A DNA stretch of 51,162 nt from Planctomycetota bacterium (GTDB taxonomy: Bacteria; Planctomycetota; Planctomycetia; Pirellulales; Pirellulaceae): NCBI GenBank assembly GCA_016872725.1, contig VGZC01000043.1, forward strand, positions 1-51,162, written 5' to 3'. Every line of letters begins with the position of its first letter. The first letter of the stretch is position 1. Shown piece by piece: positions 23,942 to 32,812 of the stretch. Made by a program: the position numbers and the translations under genes. The notes beneath the pieces are model-generated. The model worked only from the letters and a program-made list of their open reading frames with translations. It searched no databases and was not told where the DNA came from.

Positions 23942-25116
23942 AGAACCACGTTCCATTCGCTCGACGCGGGGCGTTCACGCTGCTGGAGGTCATCATTGCC
24001 TCCGGCCTCGCGACCGTTCTGATGGCCCTCGTTTGGTCGCTCTTCAGCATCTATTCGAAACTGAACGACCGAGGCGCCGAACGGTCCGTCGAATTACAGC
24101 TCGTTCGCTCGATCATCCGCCAACTGCGTTCGGACATCCGCGCGGCGTCAGCCTTTCCGAACCATGCGTCGAGGCCATCGGAGTTTCGCGGTCAATCGGC
24201 GCCTCCCGCGCCGCCGGCTCCGCCCGCGCCGTCGAACGCCTCGAATCCTCCGACGTCCGCCGCCGCATCGGCGTCGTCCGGTATGCCGACCGAGGAGGCC
24301 GACATGACGGCGGAACGGCCTCGAGCCGAGGTCCCCGCGAACGTGCGATGGGTCGGCGATTCCGAGCGCCTCCGTCTGCTCGCACGGGCGCCGGCTCCCG
24401 GGATCTATGACGTAGTCGAATACGTGTGGCGAGCTCCACCCGAGGAAGACGCGTTGGAGACGCTGTTCGACGGCTCGCGAAGCGGAATCCAAGTGCCTTT
24501 GGAGGAAGGGTTGGATGAGCGCGGCGATGCGTTCCATCGCGATTCCGACGGGCTCATGCGCCGCTCAACCCGTTTGTTTCCCGAAGAGTCCGATCGGGAC
24601 GGCTCGAACGGGAATACGACGGGACGCGGTCTCCGTGACCGAGAGCCAGCCTCGTCGGTCCGCGGACAGGAACGGATCAACGGGGAGACCGAGGCCGAGC
24701 GATCGACCGATTCCGATCCGGTTCGCGAGGATTCGGCGCCCGAGATCCGTCGACTTCGGTTTCGCTATTTCGATGGAGCGGCATGGCATTCGGCTTGGGA
24801 CAGTGGGGCATCGGGTCGGCTTCCGATCGCGATCGAGATCGCATTCGACGTGGATGTCGCCGCGGCGGTCCGCGCTTCGTTGGAAGACTCGGACGAGATC
24901 CGGCTCTCGGAGACGGCGTCGTCCACGCGGGAAGGAGAACGAAGGTCCGCTCGACCGGACGATCGGCTTGGTTCGTCGTTCAAGGACAAGACGCGAGTCA
25001 GCGATGCGATTGGAACCGGGGACGAAACGGATGAGGACGCGTACGAGTACCGATTCGTGATCGCCGTCGATACGGCTTCAGCTCGAAGCGCCGCGGCGGG
25101 GGAGGCGGCGCGATGA
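23938..25116 (+). CDS. gspJ: Minor pseudopilin, GspJ-like
   Basis: A 392-residue pseudopilin precursor whose ATG at 23938 overlaps the gspI stop (ATGA). The prepilin motif is R-R-G-A / F-T-L-L-E-V-I-I-A-S, placing alanine at -1 if Glu is kept at +5. The helix is followed by R-S-I-I-R-Q-L-R-S-D-I-R-A-A, typical of GspJ. The protein is nearly twice the usual length: Pro/Ala-rich (about 80-120) and charged (about 210-265) segments interrupt the fold, which resumes with I-R-R-L-R-F-R-Y-F-D-G. The assignment also relies on position between I and K. Confidence 0.83.
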   Translation: MKNHVPFARRGAFTLLEVIIASGLATVLMALVWSLFSIYSKLNDRGAERSVELQLVRSIIRQLRSDIRAASAFPNHASRPSEFRGQSAPPAPPAPPAPSNASNPPTSAAASASSGMPTEEADMTAERPRAEVPANVRWVGDSERLRLLARAPAPGIYDVVEYVWRAPPEEDALETLFDGSRSGIQVPLEEGLDERGDAFHRDSDGLMRRSTRLFPEESDRDGSNGNTTGRGLRDREPASSVRGQERINGETEAERSTDSDPVREDSAPEIRRLRFRYFDGAAWHSAWDSGASGRLPIAIEIAFDVDVAAAVRASLEDSDEIRLSETASSTREGERRSARPDDRLGSSFKDKTRVSDAIGTGDETDEDAYEYRFVIAVDTASARSAAAGEAAR

Positions 25117-26720
25117 ACCGATGCCGGCCTCGCCGTCGTCGCGGCGTGCTCTTGATCGTCGTGCTCGTTCTGGTGCTTCTGATGAGCGCGGCGGCGTACG
25201 GTTTCCTGATTGCGATGCGAACCGAGGACATGGCGGCGCGAACGAGCGGCGATCGGTTGATCGGGGAGCACGCGGCGTTTTCCGGAATCGATTTCGTTTC
25301 CGCGATGCTCGAACGGCCCCGTGGCCTGCGCGACAACGCGGGCCAAACGGCGATCGCGCCGAATCCCCTCGAAGGAGTCTGGATCGACGATCCACTGGAG
25401 TCACTCGGCGACGACGGTCCTCAATTCGCCGTGGCGCCGCCGCCGGACGCGTTGCCCGACGCGATCGACGCGTCGACGGGCCTGGTGGACGAGTCCACGA
25501 AGCTGCATTTGGGGCGGCTCGTCGATTGGGAACGCTTCCGACCCGACTCGGGGAAGCAAGCCCTCATGCGTCTTCCGGGAATGACGGATGACGTCGCCGA
25601 TTCGATCCTGGATTGGATCGATGCCGACGCGCGGCCGCGATTCGCCGGCGCCGAAGCCGATGCGTACGCCGCCGTGCGGGGATCCGTCTTGCCAAGGAAC
25701 GGCTGGCCCTTGGATCTTGAGGAGCTCTTGTTAGTCCGGGGTGTCGATCCGGTCCGCCTCTTGGGCGAGGCGTTCGATCGGCCCTCGCAAACCGGACGGG
25801 AACGACTCGGCGAAACCGCCCGCGCGGCGATGTTCGCCGAGGAGCCCGACGTGCCGTGGTCCCAGTACCTGACGATGGTGAGCGGCGAGCGGAACGAGTC
25901 GCGGGACGGCGCGGCCCGCGTCTTCCTGAACGACCAACGGCTCGATGTCCTGCACGGGAAGCTCAGCGGGCAATTCCCGGTCGCCGTCGCCAACTTCGTC
26001 GTTCTCTACCGGCAATACGGGCCGGGGTCCGGCTCCGGAGACGCGATGGCGGCCGAGCAGATCACGGTCGATTTCTCGCGGCCCGCCTCACGATGGATCC
26101 GCAGCCCGCTCGATTTGCTCGATACTTCGGTCTCCCTGACGTATCATGGAAAGCTGGTGAGGGCGGCGAGCCCGTTCACGTCCGAGCCGATGGCCATGCG
26201 CACGCAGTTGCCCGATTGGCTCGATCGAACCACGGTCAGTTCGGCGCCGGTGCTGACGGGTCGAGTGAACATCAATCGCGCGCCGCGCGAGGTGCTGTTA
26301 GCCCTGCCGGGCATGGACGAAGGGATCGTCGAGCGGTTGATGGCGGCGCGGTCGATGTCGGGTTCGGGAAACGCGGAACATGACCATGTGGCGTGGCCGT
26401 TGACCGAAGGCGTCGTCGACCTGCCGACGATGCGGCGCCTGTTCTCCTTCATCAATGTCGGAGGCGACGTGTTCCGAGGTACGTTTTGGGGTCGGGCGGC
26501 GCGCGGCGCCTTGCCCTATCGGGCGGAGGTGGTCCTCGACGCGACCGATCGTGTCGCCCGATTGGCCTATTTCCGGGAATCGACGGAGCCGGGCCGGTGG
26601 CCCCCTGGCGAATCGGACGAAGGCGGGTTCGAACGGGACGATGATGGATCGCCGCGAGGCGCGGCCGGGGCACCACGGCAAGTCGCGGCTCGGCAATCCC
26701 ATTCACGGCAAACCGAGTGA
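25113..26720 (+). CDS. gspK: Pseudopilus tip protein GspK
   Basis: A 535-residue minor pseudopilin with ATGA overlap to gspJ. The leader is R-R-R-R-G11 / V-L-L-I-V-V-L-V-L-V; +5 is valine, not glutamate, as is characteristic of GspK, which caps the pseudopilus. Two helix-hairpin-helix-like segments are present: L-M-R-L-P-G-M-T-D-D-V-A near 152 and N-I-N-R-A-P-R-E-V-L-L-A-L-P-G-M near 390. It is longer than the usual GspK (about 320-340), with the extra length between the two segments and in a disordered tail. It ends six bases before gspL. Confidence 0.88.
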   Translation: MNRCRPRRRRGVLLIVVLVLVLLMSAAAYGFLIAMRTEDMAARTSGDRLIGEHAAFSGIDFVSAMLERPRGLRDNAGQTAIAPNPLEGVWIDDPLESLGDDGPQFAVAPPPDALPDAIDASTGLVDESTKLHLGRLVDWERFRPDSGKQALMRLPGMTDDVADSILDWIDADARPRFAGAEADAYAAVRGSVLPRNGWPLDLEELLLVRGVDPVRLLGEAFDRPSQTGRERLGETARAAMFAEEPDVPWSQYLTMVSGERNESRDGAARVFLNDQRLDVLHGKLSGQFPVAVANFVVLYRQYGPGSGSGDAMAAEQITVDFSRPASRWIRSPLDLLDTSVSLTYHGKLVRAASPFTSEPMAMRTQLPDWLDRTTVSSAPVLTGRVNINRAPREVLLALPGMDEGIVERLMAARSMSGSGNAEHDHVAWPLTEGVVDLPTMRRLFSFINVGGDVFRGTFWGRAARGALPYRAEVVLDATDRVARLAYFRESTEPGRWPPGESDEGGFERDDDGSPRGAAGAPRQVAARQSHSRQTE

Positions 26721-26726
26721 GCAACG

Positions 26727-28292
26727 ATGTTGAAAGAACTCTTGCGCGGCGGCATCACGGGCGGAATCGCGGGAGCGCGCGTGCGGGATTGCCTTTTCGC
26801 GCAGTGGACGCCGGCGAGCTGCCGGTACGTTCTCGCGCGGCGAGGCAATCCGTTTCCGACGATACTCGCCGCCGATCGGTTCGAACCGGATCCGGAGCGC
26901 CCGGTCGCGGCGCAGTTGCGGGAACGCGTGGCGGCGACCGGTGCCCGATGCCGGCACGCCGTTCTCGTGCTTCCTCGAACCGAATTGGAGTTCTCGACCC
27001 ACCACCTTCCGCCCGCGACGGGCGACGAACTGCCCGAATTGGTCCGCAACGCGGCGGCCGCCGAACTGGATGAGTCCTCGGGAACGTATTCGAGCGACTT
27101 CCTGATCACGCACCAGGACTATTCCGGCTGCGACACGCTCGTCTTTTCGATGCGCGACGAACGGATCCGCGATCATGTGGGCGCGTTCGAGTCGGCGGGA
27201 TTCAAGGTCGCGGCCGTCACGTTTCGCGGATTCGGCGCCTCCGAACTTGTCGAGCGAGCGCACGGGTATCCCGCGTCGACATCGATGGCCGTGCTCATGG
27301 ACGACGTGACCATCGAATTCGCCGTTGTGGACGAAGGCAAACCGATCCTCTTTCGGACCATTCCGTGCGCCGAGGAGGACGAGCGGGTCCGCGCGGAACG
27401 GGTCGGGAACGAAATCCGGCGGACATTGGCCCTCGCGCACGCGGGCGACGACAGCTCGGTTTCGATCTACCTGATCGGCGCGTCGGACGATTCGGACGCG
27501 TTGGCGAACTTGCTGACGGAACAGACATCGTTGCCGACGGCCACGATCCATCCGTTTTCGTACTGCGCCGAGGACTCGGAGTCGCAGGTCCCTTCCGAGT
27601 GCGCGGCCTTGGTCGGCGTGGCGTGCGCCTGGAACCGCACGGCGATCCCGATCGACCTGCTGCATCCGCGACGCCCGCCCGTGAAACCTGGTCCGTGGCG
27701 CCGAGCCGTGCTTTGGGGCGGCGTCGCCGCCGCCGTATTGATCGCGCTCGGCGCGATGGCTTGGAAAGACGCGGCCGACGAGTCGGCGGCGATCGCCGAA
27801 CGCAGGAACGAATTCAAACAACTCGGCGCGCGTTCCCGCCGCGCGCTCGAACTGCGCGATCTGGTCGAGTCGGTGGACGCGTGGCGGCGCGATGAAATCG
27901 CGTGGCTCGACCGCATCCGCGAACTCTCCGAACAACTTCCCGATGGCGAGCAACTGGTCATTCGCCGCATGAGCATGTCGACGGGAAGCGATGGAAACGG
28001 AGTGATCGATCTCGCCGTTCAAGTCAGCGCGCCCGGAGTGGTCGCCGATCTTGAGGACGCCATCCGCGGCCGCGGCCATTCGGTCAGCAGCAAGCGGGTT
28101 TCCGAGTCCGACGAGAAAGCGAAACTTCCGTGGGTCTTCGAGACCCGCGTCGCGCTCAAGGCGGACTCGCCCGCCGAGTTGCCGATTCCCGAGATGGCGG
28201 GCGAAGAACCGAAGTCGGAATCGCGCGAACCGGCGCGCGGCGACGCGGAGGTCGCGAAACACGACAACCAACGCGGAGGCGACCGGCCATGA
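26727..28292 (+). CDS. gspL: GspL-like assembly protein (PilM-like plus PilN-like regions)
   Basis: A 521-residue inner-membrane protein that links GspE to the periplasmic part of the machine. Residues about 15-310 look like the actin-like GspL/PilM cytoplasmic domain (H-A-V-L-V-L-P-R-T-E-L-E-F, then E-L-V-R-N-A-A-A-A-E-L). One transmembrane helix lies at about 324-346, then a coiled coil (about 348-395) and a PilN/GspL-type periplasmic domain (about 398-480). The tail is charged and probably disordered. It shares an ATGA overlap with the next gene. Family assignment comes from architecture and operon position; sequence similarity is low. Confidence 0.75.
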   Translation: MLKELLRGGITGGIAGARVRDCLFAQWTPASCRYVLARRGNPFPTILAADRFEPDPERPVAAQLRERVAATGARCRHAVLVLPRTELEFSTHHLPPATGDELPELVRNAAAAELDESSGTYSSDFLITHQDYSGCDTLVFSMRDERIRDHVGAFESAGFKVAAVTFRGFGASELVERAHGYPASTSMAVLMDDVTIEFAVVDEGKPILFRTIPCAEEDERVRAERVGNEIRRTLALAHAGDDSSVSIYLIGASDDSDALANLLTEQTSLPTATIHPFSYCAEDSESQVPSECAALVGVACAWNRTAIPIDLLHPRRPPVKPGPWRRAVLWGGVAAAVLIALGAMAWKDAADESAAIAERRNEFKQLGARSRRALELRDLVESVDAWRRDEIAWLDRIRELSEQLPDGEQLVIRRMSMSTGSDGNGVIDLAVQVSAPGVVADLEDAIRGRGHSVSSKRVSESDEKAKLPWVFETRVALKADSPAELPIPEMAGEEPKSESREPARGDAEVAKHDNQRGGDRP

Positions 28293-29245
28293 ACAACCGT
28301 ATGAAGTTCCTCTTGGCCGCGCTAGGCGTGATCGGCCTGGCGACGCTGGGCGACCAGGCCTACCGACGGTGGATCGAGGGTCCGGCCATCCGCCGGGAAC
28401 GCGAGGCCGCCGCGTTGGAGAAGCAAATCGAGGGCGCCGAGGATACGATTCTCGCCTCGACGCGATACGCGGACCGGCTCGCCGCGTTCGAGGGCTATTC
28501 GCTGCCCAGCGATCCCGAGTTGGCGCGCGCCCGATATCAGGATTGGTTGCTCGCGCTGGTGACCCGCAACGGCCTGCTCCAACCCTCCGTGGACGCGGGC
28601 CAACCCGTTGCCGTCACGATCAAGGATCGGGCGACCCGCAAGGCGAAACCGGCTTACCACCGCTATTCCTTCTCGTTGCGGGGGCGCGGAACGTTGGAGC
28701 AAGTCACGCGGCTGCTCTACGACTTCCACCAAGGCGGCCATCTGCATAAGGTCAAGTCGCTCTCCTTGCTCCCGCTCGCGGGCGGCCGGCAGATGGACGT
28801 CGCCATGTCGATCGAGGCGATCGGATTGGATCGGTGCGAGCGGGAAGGGGAACTTTCGGCAACCCGGACAAACCGACTCGCCTTCAAGGAACTCGACGCC
28901 TACCGTCCGATCTCGGCGCGAAACCTCTTCTCCCAGGAGGCCGCCGGAACGCTCCGCGACGTGATGCTCACCGCCGTGGCATTCGACCGGAACGGCGTTC
29001 CGACCGCTTGGTTCTCGCTCGGCGGTGAAACGCCGACACAGGTCGCGACGCGCGGCACGGTACTGAATACGCCCGCCCACCGAATCGAAGTCATCGACAT
29101 CCAGGCCCGGCTCGTGTTGCTCGATGTCGACGGCTCGACCGTGCGCATCACGCTCGGCATGACCGTTCACGAGGCGCTGGTTCCCGCGGGGTCCTCCGAC
29201 GGAACCACCGTGACCGTCGCCAGGAAGGACAAGGCGGGGCCCTAG
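28289..29245 (+). CDS. GspM/PilO-like protein fused to a GspC/PilP-like homology-region domain
   Basis: A 318-residue inner-membrane protein. Residues 6-22 form a single transmembrane helix; a coiled coil (about 30-65) and a ferredoxin-like PilO/GspM domain (about 70-185, F-S-L-R-G-R-G-T-L-E-Q-V-T-R-L-L-Y-D-F) follow. Then comes R-N-L-F at 211-214 and a compact beta domain to about 295, with the pattern L-T-A-V-A-F-D, G-T-V-L-N, I-E-V-I-D-I, L-V-L-L-D-V-D-G-S-T-V-R-I-T-L. R-N-L-F followed by such a barrel is the signature of the GspC HR domain and PilP, which contact the secretin N0 domain. No separate gspC occurs in the operon, so this protein probably combines M and C roles. ATG at 28289 overlaps the gspL stop. 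Confidence 0.72.
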   Translation: MNNRMKFLLAALGVIGLATLGDQAYRRWIEGPAIRREREAAALEKQIEGAEDTILASTRYADRLAAFEGYSLPSDPELARARYQDWLLALVTRNGLLQPSVDAGQPVAVTIKDRATRKAKPAYHRYSFSLRGRGTLEQVTRLLYDFHQGGHLHKVKSLSLLPLAGGRQMDVAMSIEAIGLDRCEREGELSATRTNRLAFKELDAYRPISARNLFSQEAAGTLRDVMLTAVAFDRNGVPTAWFSLGGETPTQVATRGTVLNTPAHRIEVIDIQARLVLLDVDGSTVRITLGMTVHEALVPAGSSDGTTVTVARKDKAGP

Positions 29246-29683
29246 TGCTCCCTTACGGCCAAGAACGGGGATTCGCCGTTGGACGGTTTTCGGGCGAACG
29301 GCGGGAAACACGGAGGGTCCCCATTCGTCCCTTTCGTGGACCCTCTTCATCGCGCCCGCCTTTTTCGTCGGATGCGTCTCATTCGTGTCATGCGTGGTCA
29401 CCTTGAACGAGCGTCGCGAGCCGCCAGGCGCGCGACGCGGAGGCGAGGTGGCGCCGTCCATTACATCCCGCGCGGAGCGCCTACGCGCAAAGGAAGACCT
29501 CGCCTCCGGGAATCCGCGGCTCGCACCGCGGACGCCGTCGGTTTCCCGCGAGCGACTGAGGACAGTCGCTCTACGTGGTCTGGCCGGTTCGCCGCCGTTC
29601 GGCTATAAGCCGCCTTCCGGCGGGATGACGGCCCCGGAAAGCCGAGGCTCCCGACCCCGCGTAGCGTATGCCGAGGCCGGCCA
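29246..29683. other. Intergenic stretch after the T2SS operon
   Basis: I see no supported gene in these 438 bases. They contain the hairpin at 29552-29573 and a shorter one (CCGCC-TTCC-GGCGG at 29610-29623). Neither has a T-run, so they are not clear terminators. Confidence 0.6.
29552..29573. repeat. Perfect 9-bp-stem hairpin, REP-like
   Basis: GAGCGACTG, loop AGGA, CAGTCGCTC. The strict palindrome without a following T-run looks like a dispersed repeat rather than a terminator. Whether it recurs in the genome cannot be seen here. Confidence 0.5.
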
Positions 29684-30499
29684 ATGCAATGGGATGCGAC
29701 AGGGTTGGTTCTCATCGTCGCGGCGGTCGCGATGGGACTGCCTTCGGTGGGCCTGGGCGATGAACGGGCGTCCGTTTCGCCAAACGCGGCGAACGCATCC
29801 GACGACGCGTTCCGCGCCGTCCTGCGCCGCATCGTGCTCGACGTTCTGCCCGAGACGTACGAGAACACGAAGAAGTGGGGCAAGACCCGGGCCGTTTTCG
29901 ATGGATTCCGGCTGAATCGCGACGGCGGCCGCCCCCGCCTCGTTCAGCGGACCCGCGACGTCAATCATGGAACGTGGACCAAGTACCGGGTCGACCTCAT
30001 TGATCCCGAGCGCACGCTCGCGATCGACCTGCAGGACGCGCGGGAAGCGCCGGAAGGCGGTCTGCGATTCGATCTCGCGGCGACCGCCGATATCGAGCTG
30101 TTCGCGAGGATCTCCGAATGGCGCTACGATGTCCAGCTCTATAGTGTCAATGCGCTCTCCCATGCCCGAGTGCGGGTCCACGCGGTTTGCGACGCGCGGC
30201 TGCGGCTCGATTCGACCCGATTGCCTCCGGATTTTCGGATCGAACCGCGCGTGGTCGACAGCCGCGTCGAACTGGTCGATTTTGAGTTGCTCCGCGTGAG
30301 CCAGATCCACGGGGCCATCGCGCATGAACTCGGCCAAGGCGCGAAACGGATCCTGGACGAGTGGCTCGAGGACAAACGCGAGGATATCACCGCGAAGCTC
30401 AACCGGTCGATCGCCAAGAATGCCGATCACTTGCGGCTGTCGCTCACCGACGGCGCATCGGCCTTCTGGAGGTGGACGGCCTCGCCCGGCGGCCCATGA
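29684..30499 (+). CDS. Exported protein of unknown function
   Basis: A 271-residue protein with a signal peptide (about 1-25, L-V-L-I-V-A-A-V-A-M-G-L, cleaved near V-G-L-G-D). It has no cysteine pairs and no known motif that I recognise. The region around Y-E-N-T-K-K-W-G-K-T (about residue 60) and the alternating basic/hydrophobic strands look like a conserved planctomycete secreted protein. The last 60 residues (A-K-R-I-L-D-E-W-L-E-D-K-R-E-D-I-T-A-K-L) are predicted helical. It starts 438 bp after the T2SS operon and is convergent with fliN, so it is probably its own transcription unit. Confidence 0.65.
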   Translation: MQWDATGLVLIVAAVAMGLPSVGLGDERASVSPNAANASDDAFRAVLRRIVLDVLPETYENTKKWGKTRAVFDGFRLNRDGGRPRLVQRTRDVNHGTWTKYRVDLIDPERTLAIDLQDAREAPEGGLRFDLAATADIELFARISEWRYDVQLYSVNALSHARVRVHAVCDARLRLDSTRLPPDFRIEPRVVDSRVELVDFELLRVSQIHGAIAHELGQGAKRILDEWLEDKREDITAKLNRSIAKNADHLRLSLTDGASAFWRWTASPGGP

Positions 30500-30535
30500 C
30501 GGGCGATTCGATGCGGCATTCGGCCGTCCCCCGCG

Positions 30536-31408
30536 TCAGATGCCGGCGCCGTGGCTCAACTGCGCGGCGGCTCCGATGACCTTTCGGAACCGCTCCTTCG
30601 GGAACGTCATCCGCGTGATCCATAGGCCGAACTTGTCGCCCACCTTCACCGCCTCGCCGTCGGCGATCGGCTGCCCGCCGACTTCGAGCGTCAGCGTCTC
30701 GTCGCACGGCTTCTTGAACGAGATGATGGCGCCGGGACTCAGCTCCAAAATGCGCCGCAGGGCCTGCCGCGTGGTCGCGAGCGTCACCGAGACGGGGACA
30801 TGGACTTTGAGCAGGCTGCGCGCGTAGGGCGGAAGCTGAGCCAATCCCTCCTCGACGGTCGCCCATGTGATCGGATGCGACGAGGCGCTGTCCGCGTCGA
30901 TATCGTCCGGAATGAGCAGTTGTTCGACATGACGGAACGGCCAGATCAGCGACGCGGGCGCCCGTTGCGAGCCGGCCGTAAGCTGCAATTGGATGCGCGG
31001 CGCTCCGGGATGCAATCCGGCGCGGTCGAGCGAGTCGTGGATGTCGAACACCGACATCGACCAGCAGTTGATCGTGCGGGACGCCGTGGGCAGCAGTACG
31101 CGTGCCTGTTTCGCGAGCGTTTCGAGGCGGATGGGGACTTCCCTCGCGTCGTGGCACCAGTGCGGGAGGAACGGTGTCGTCGCGGGAAGCACGAGGATCG
31201 CGGCGGCCGACCGCGCTTCGAGCACCACGAAGATGCCGGCGCCCTTCAGGTCGTCCGGAAAGGCGTCGCGGTCCACCGAGTCCGATCGGTCGACGGACAG
31301 CGTGATCTCGAAACCGAACGCCTCACTGAAGGCGAGGCCCGCCATCAAGGCCCCTTCGCGGCAGGCTTTGAGTACCTGATCGACGTTCTCGACGTTCAGT
31401 TCGCTCAT
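30536..31408 (-). CDS. fliN: FliN/FliM-family flagellar motor switch protein
   Basis: A 290-residue cytoplasmic protein. The C-terminal SpoA domain (about 205-275) is clear: L-L-K-V-H-V-P-V-S-V-T-L-A-T-T-R-Q-A-L-R-R-I-L-E-L-S-P-G-A-I-I-S-F, then P-C-D-E-T-L-T-L-E-V-G-G-Q-P-I-A-D-G-E-A-V-K-V-G-D-K-F-G. The first 200 residues form an extra domain seen in planctomycete FliN-like proteins; ordinary FliN is only about 140 residues. Its role is torque generation and direction switching at the flagellar C-ring. No other flagellar gene lies nearby, so a role in another SpoA-type sorting platform cannot be excluded, though flagellar is more likely. Confidence 0.82.
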   Translation of the reverse strand: MSELNVENVDQVLKACREGALMAGLAFSEAFGFEITLSVDRSDSVDRDAFPDDLKGAGIFVVLEARSAAAILVLPATTPFLPHWCHDAREVPIRLETLAKQARVLLPTASRTINCWSMSVFDIHDSLDRAGLHPGAPRIQLQLTAGSQRAPASLIWPFRHVEQLLIPDDIDADSASSHPITWATVEEGLAQLPPYARSLLKVHVPVSVTLATTRQALRRILELSPGAIISFKKPCDETLTLEVGGQPIADGEAVKVGDKFGLWITRMTFPKERFRKVIGAAAQLSHGAGI

Positions 31409-31545
31409 GAACCGATCCGCGCCGTTTGACCGTCCTCGACGTTCGCTCGTCCCGAGCCCGTGCGCGGCGGGTGCTCCGCGCCACGCTCATATCGGCGGAT
31501 TCCGCGGGGAACTTGAGCAAATGCGGGGAAACCTCGGCCGATCGC

Positions 31546-32694
31546 CTAGCGAACCTGGAGCATGCGGTCGAGGGCGACGAGCGCCCACCGGGCCGTTTCG
31601 TCGTCCACGCGGATCACGTTGACGGCCGTCCCGGCGCTCAGGTTCTCCAGGCTCCAGCAGAGATGCGCCAGGTCGATCCGGTACATCGTCGCGCACATGC
31701 ACACGATCGGAGCGAGGAAGTGGATCTCCTGCTCGGGATGTTCCTTCTTGAGTCGGTTCACCAGATGGAGTTCGGTGCCGATCGCCCACCGCGTTCCCGC
31801 CGGGGCCTGCTCGACCGCCCGGATGATCGCGCCGGTCGAACCGGAAACATCCGCGAGATCATTGACTTCACGCGGGCATTCGGGATGGACGAGGATCTTG
31901 ATGTCCGGTATCCGCTCGCGGAATTGGCGTACGTGCGCGGGTCGGAAGACCTGATGCACGCTGCAGTGCCCTTTCCAAAGGATGACGCGGCTTTCGCGAA
32001 GCGATTCGGCCGTGAGTCCGCCCAGGTCGGCCTCGTACGGATCCCAGACCGGCATGACGTCGGTCGACATGCCCATCTTCAGCGCCGTGTTCCGGCCCAG
32101 GTGTTGGTCGGGGAAGAAGAGGACTCGGCGCGTCCGCGCGAAGGCCCATTCCAGCGCGGCCGCCGCGCTGCTCGACGTGCAGACGATCCCGCCGTGTTTG
32201 CCGCAAAAAGCCTTGAGGCCGGCGGCCGAGTTGATGTACGTGACGGGAGTCACGTCATGGGTGTCGATCACGTCGCCGAGCTCGCTCCACGCCGATTCGA
32301 CCTGTTCGATGGCCGCCATGTCGGCCATCGAACATCCGGCCGCCAGATCGGGCAGGATGACGGGCACGCGTTCGCCGCTCCGTTCGGCGAGCCGTTCCGG
32401 CCGGTTCACCAGGATATCCGCCGTCTCGGCCATGAAATGAACGCCGCAGAACACGATGGCCCGGCAATCGCGGCTCGCCGCCGCCGTCTGACTGAGTTGG
32501 TGACTGTCGCCCCGCACATCGCAGAGCCGGATGACCTCGTCCTGTTGATAATGGTGGCCGAGCAACATCAAGCGGGAACCGATAGCGTTCCGCACCGCCT
32601 GAATGCGGGCCGATAACGCGTCATCACCGAGTGAGCGGTAGGTCGCGACATCGGCGCGAGGTCCCGGTTCCAAGACGGCATTCGTTGCGTTCAC
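31546..32694 (-). CDS. nadA: Quinolinate synthase NadA
   Basis: A 382-residue cytoplasmic enzyme that condenses iminoaspartate with dihydroxyacetone phosphate to quinolinate, the precursor of NAD. The [4Fe-4S] ligands are visible: Cys121 (G-C-S-M-A-D), Cys273 (H-P-E-C-P-R-E-V) and Cys332 or Cys334 (C-M-C-A-T-M). Y-I-N-S-A-A near 153 and F-P-D-Q-H-L-G-R-N near 194 are typical. The GTG at 32694 has AAAGGAAA about ten bases upstream. A consensus TATAAT lies 50 bases upstream. NadB and NadC are not in the window; a cysteine desulfurase is encoded 1 kb away. Confidence 0.96.
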   Translation of the reverse strand: MNATNAVLEPGPRADVATYRSLGDDALSARIQAVRNAIGSRLMLLGHHYQQDEVIRLCDVRGDSHQLSQTAAASRDCRAIVFCGVHFMAETADILVNRPERLAERSGERVPVILPDLAAGCSMADMAAIEQVESAWSELGDVIDTHDVTPVTYINSAAGLKAFCGKHGGIVCTSSSAAAALEWAFARTRRVLFFPDQHLGRNTALKMGMSTDVMPVWDPYEADLGGLTAESLRESRVILWKGHCSVHQVFRPAHVRQFRERIPDIKILVHPECPREVNDLADVSGSTGAIIRAVEQAPAGTRWAIGTELHLVNRLKKEHPEQEIHFLAPIVCMCATMYRIDLAHLCWSLENLSAGTAVNVIRVDDETARWALVALDRMLQVR

Positions 32695-32721
32695 GGTCGG
32701 TTCGTTTCCTTTGGCCTGTCG

Positions 32722-32751
32722 TTGCGTCTCGATCCCTTGTTAAGATTATAG
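32722..32751. promoter_or_regulatory. Overlapping divergent promoters (nadA and DUF1080 gene)
   Basis: The minus strand has TATAAT at 32750-32745 for nadA, without a good -35. The plus strand has TTGCGT (32722-32727), an 18-base spacer and TTATAG (32746-32751) for the DUF1080 gene. Since the two -10 boxes overlap, the genes would compete for polymerase. Confidence 0.4.
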
Positions 32752-32812
32752 CCGAACCGAACGGGCCTCACGCGGCGCGTCGCCCACGGCCTCGATTTCC
32801 GGAGCACCCACC

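Noticed and set aside
29610-29623. Rho-independent terminator after the T2SS operon
   Set aside because: The hairpin has no following T-run and lies 365 bases after gspM.
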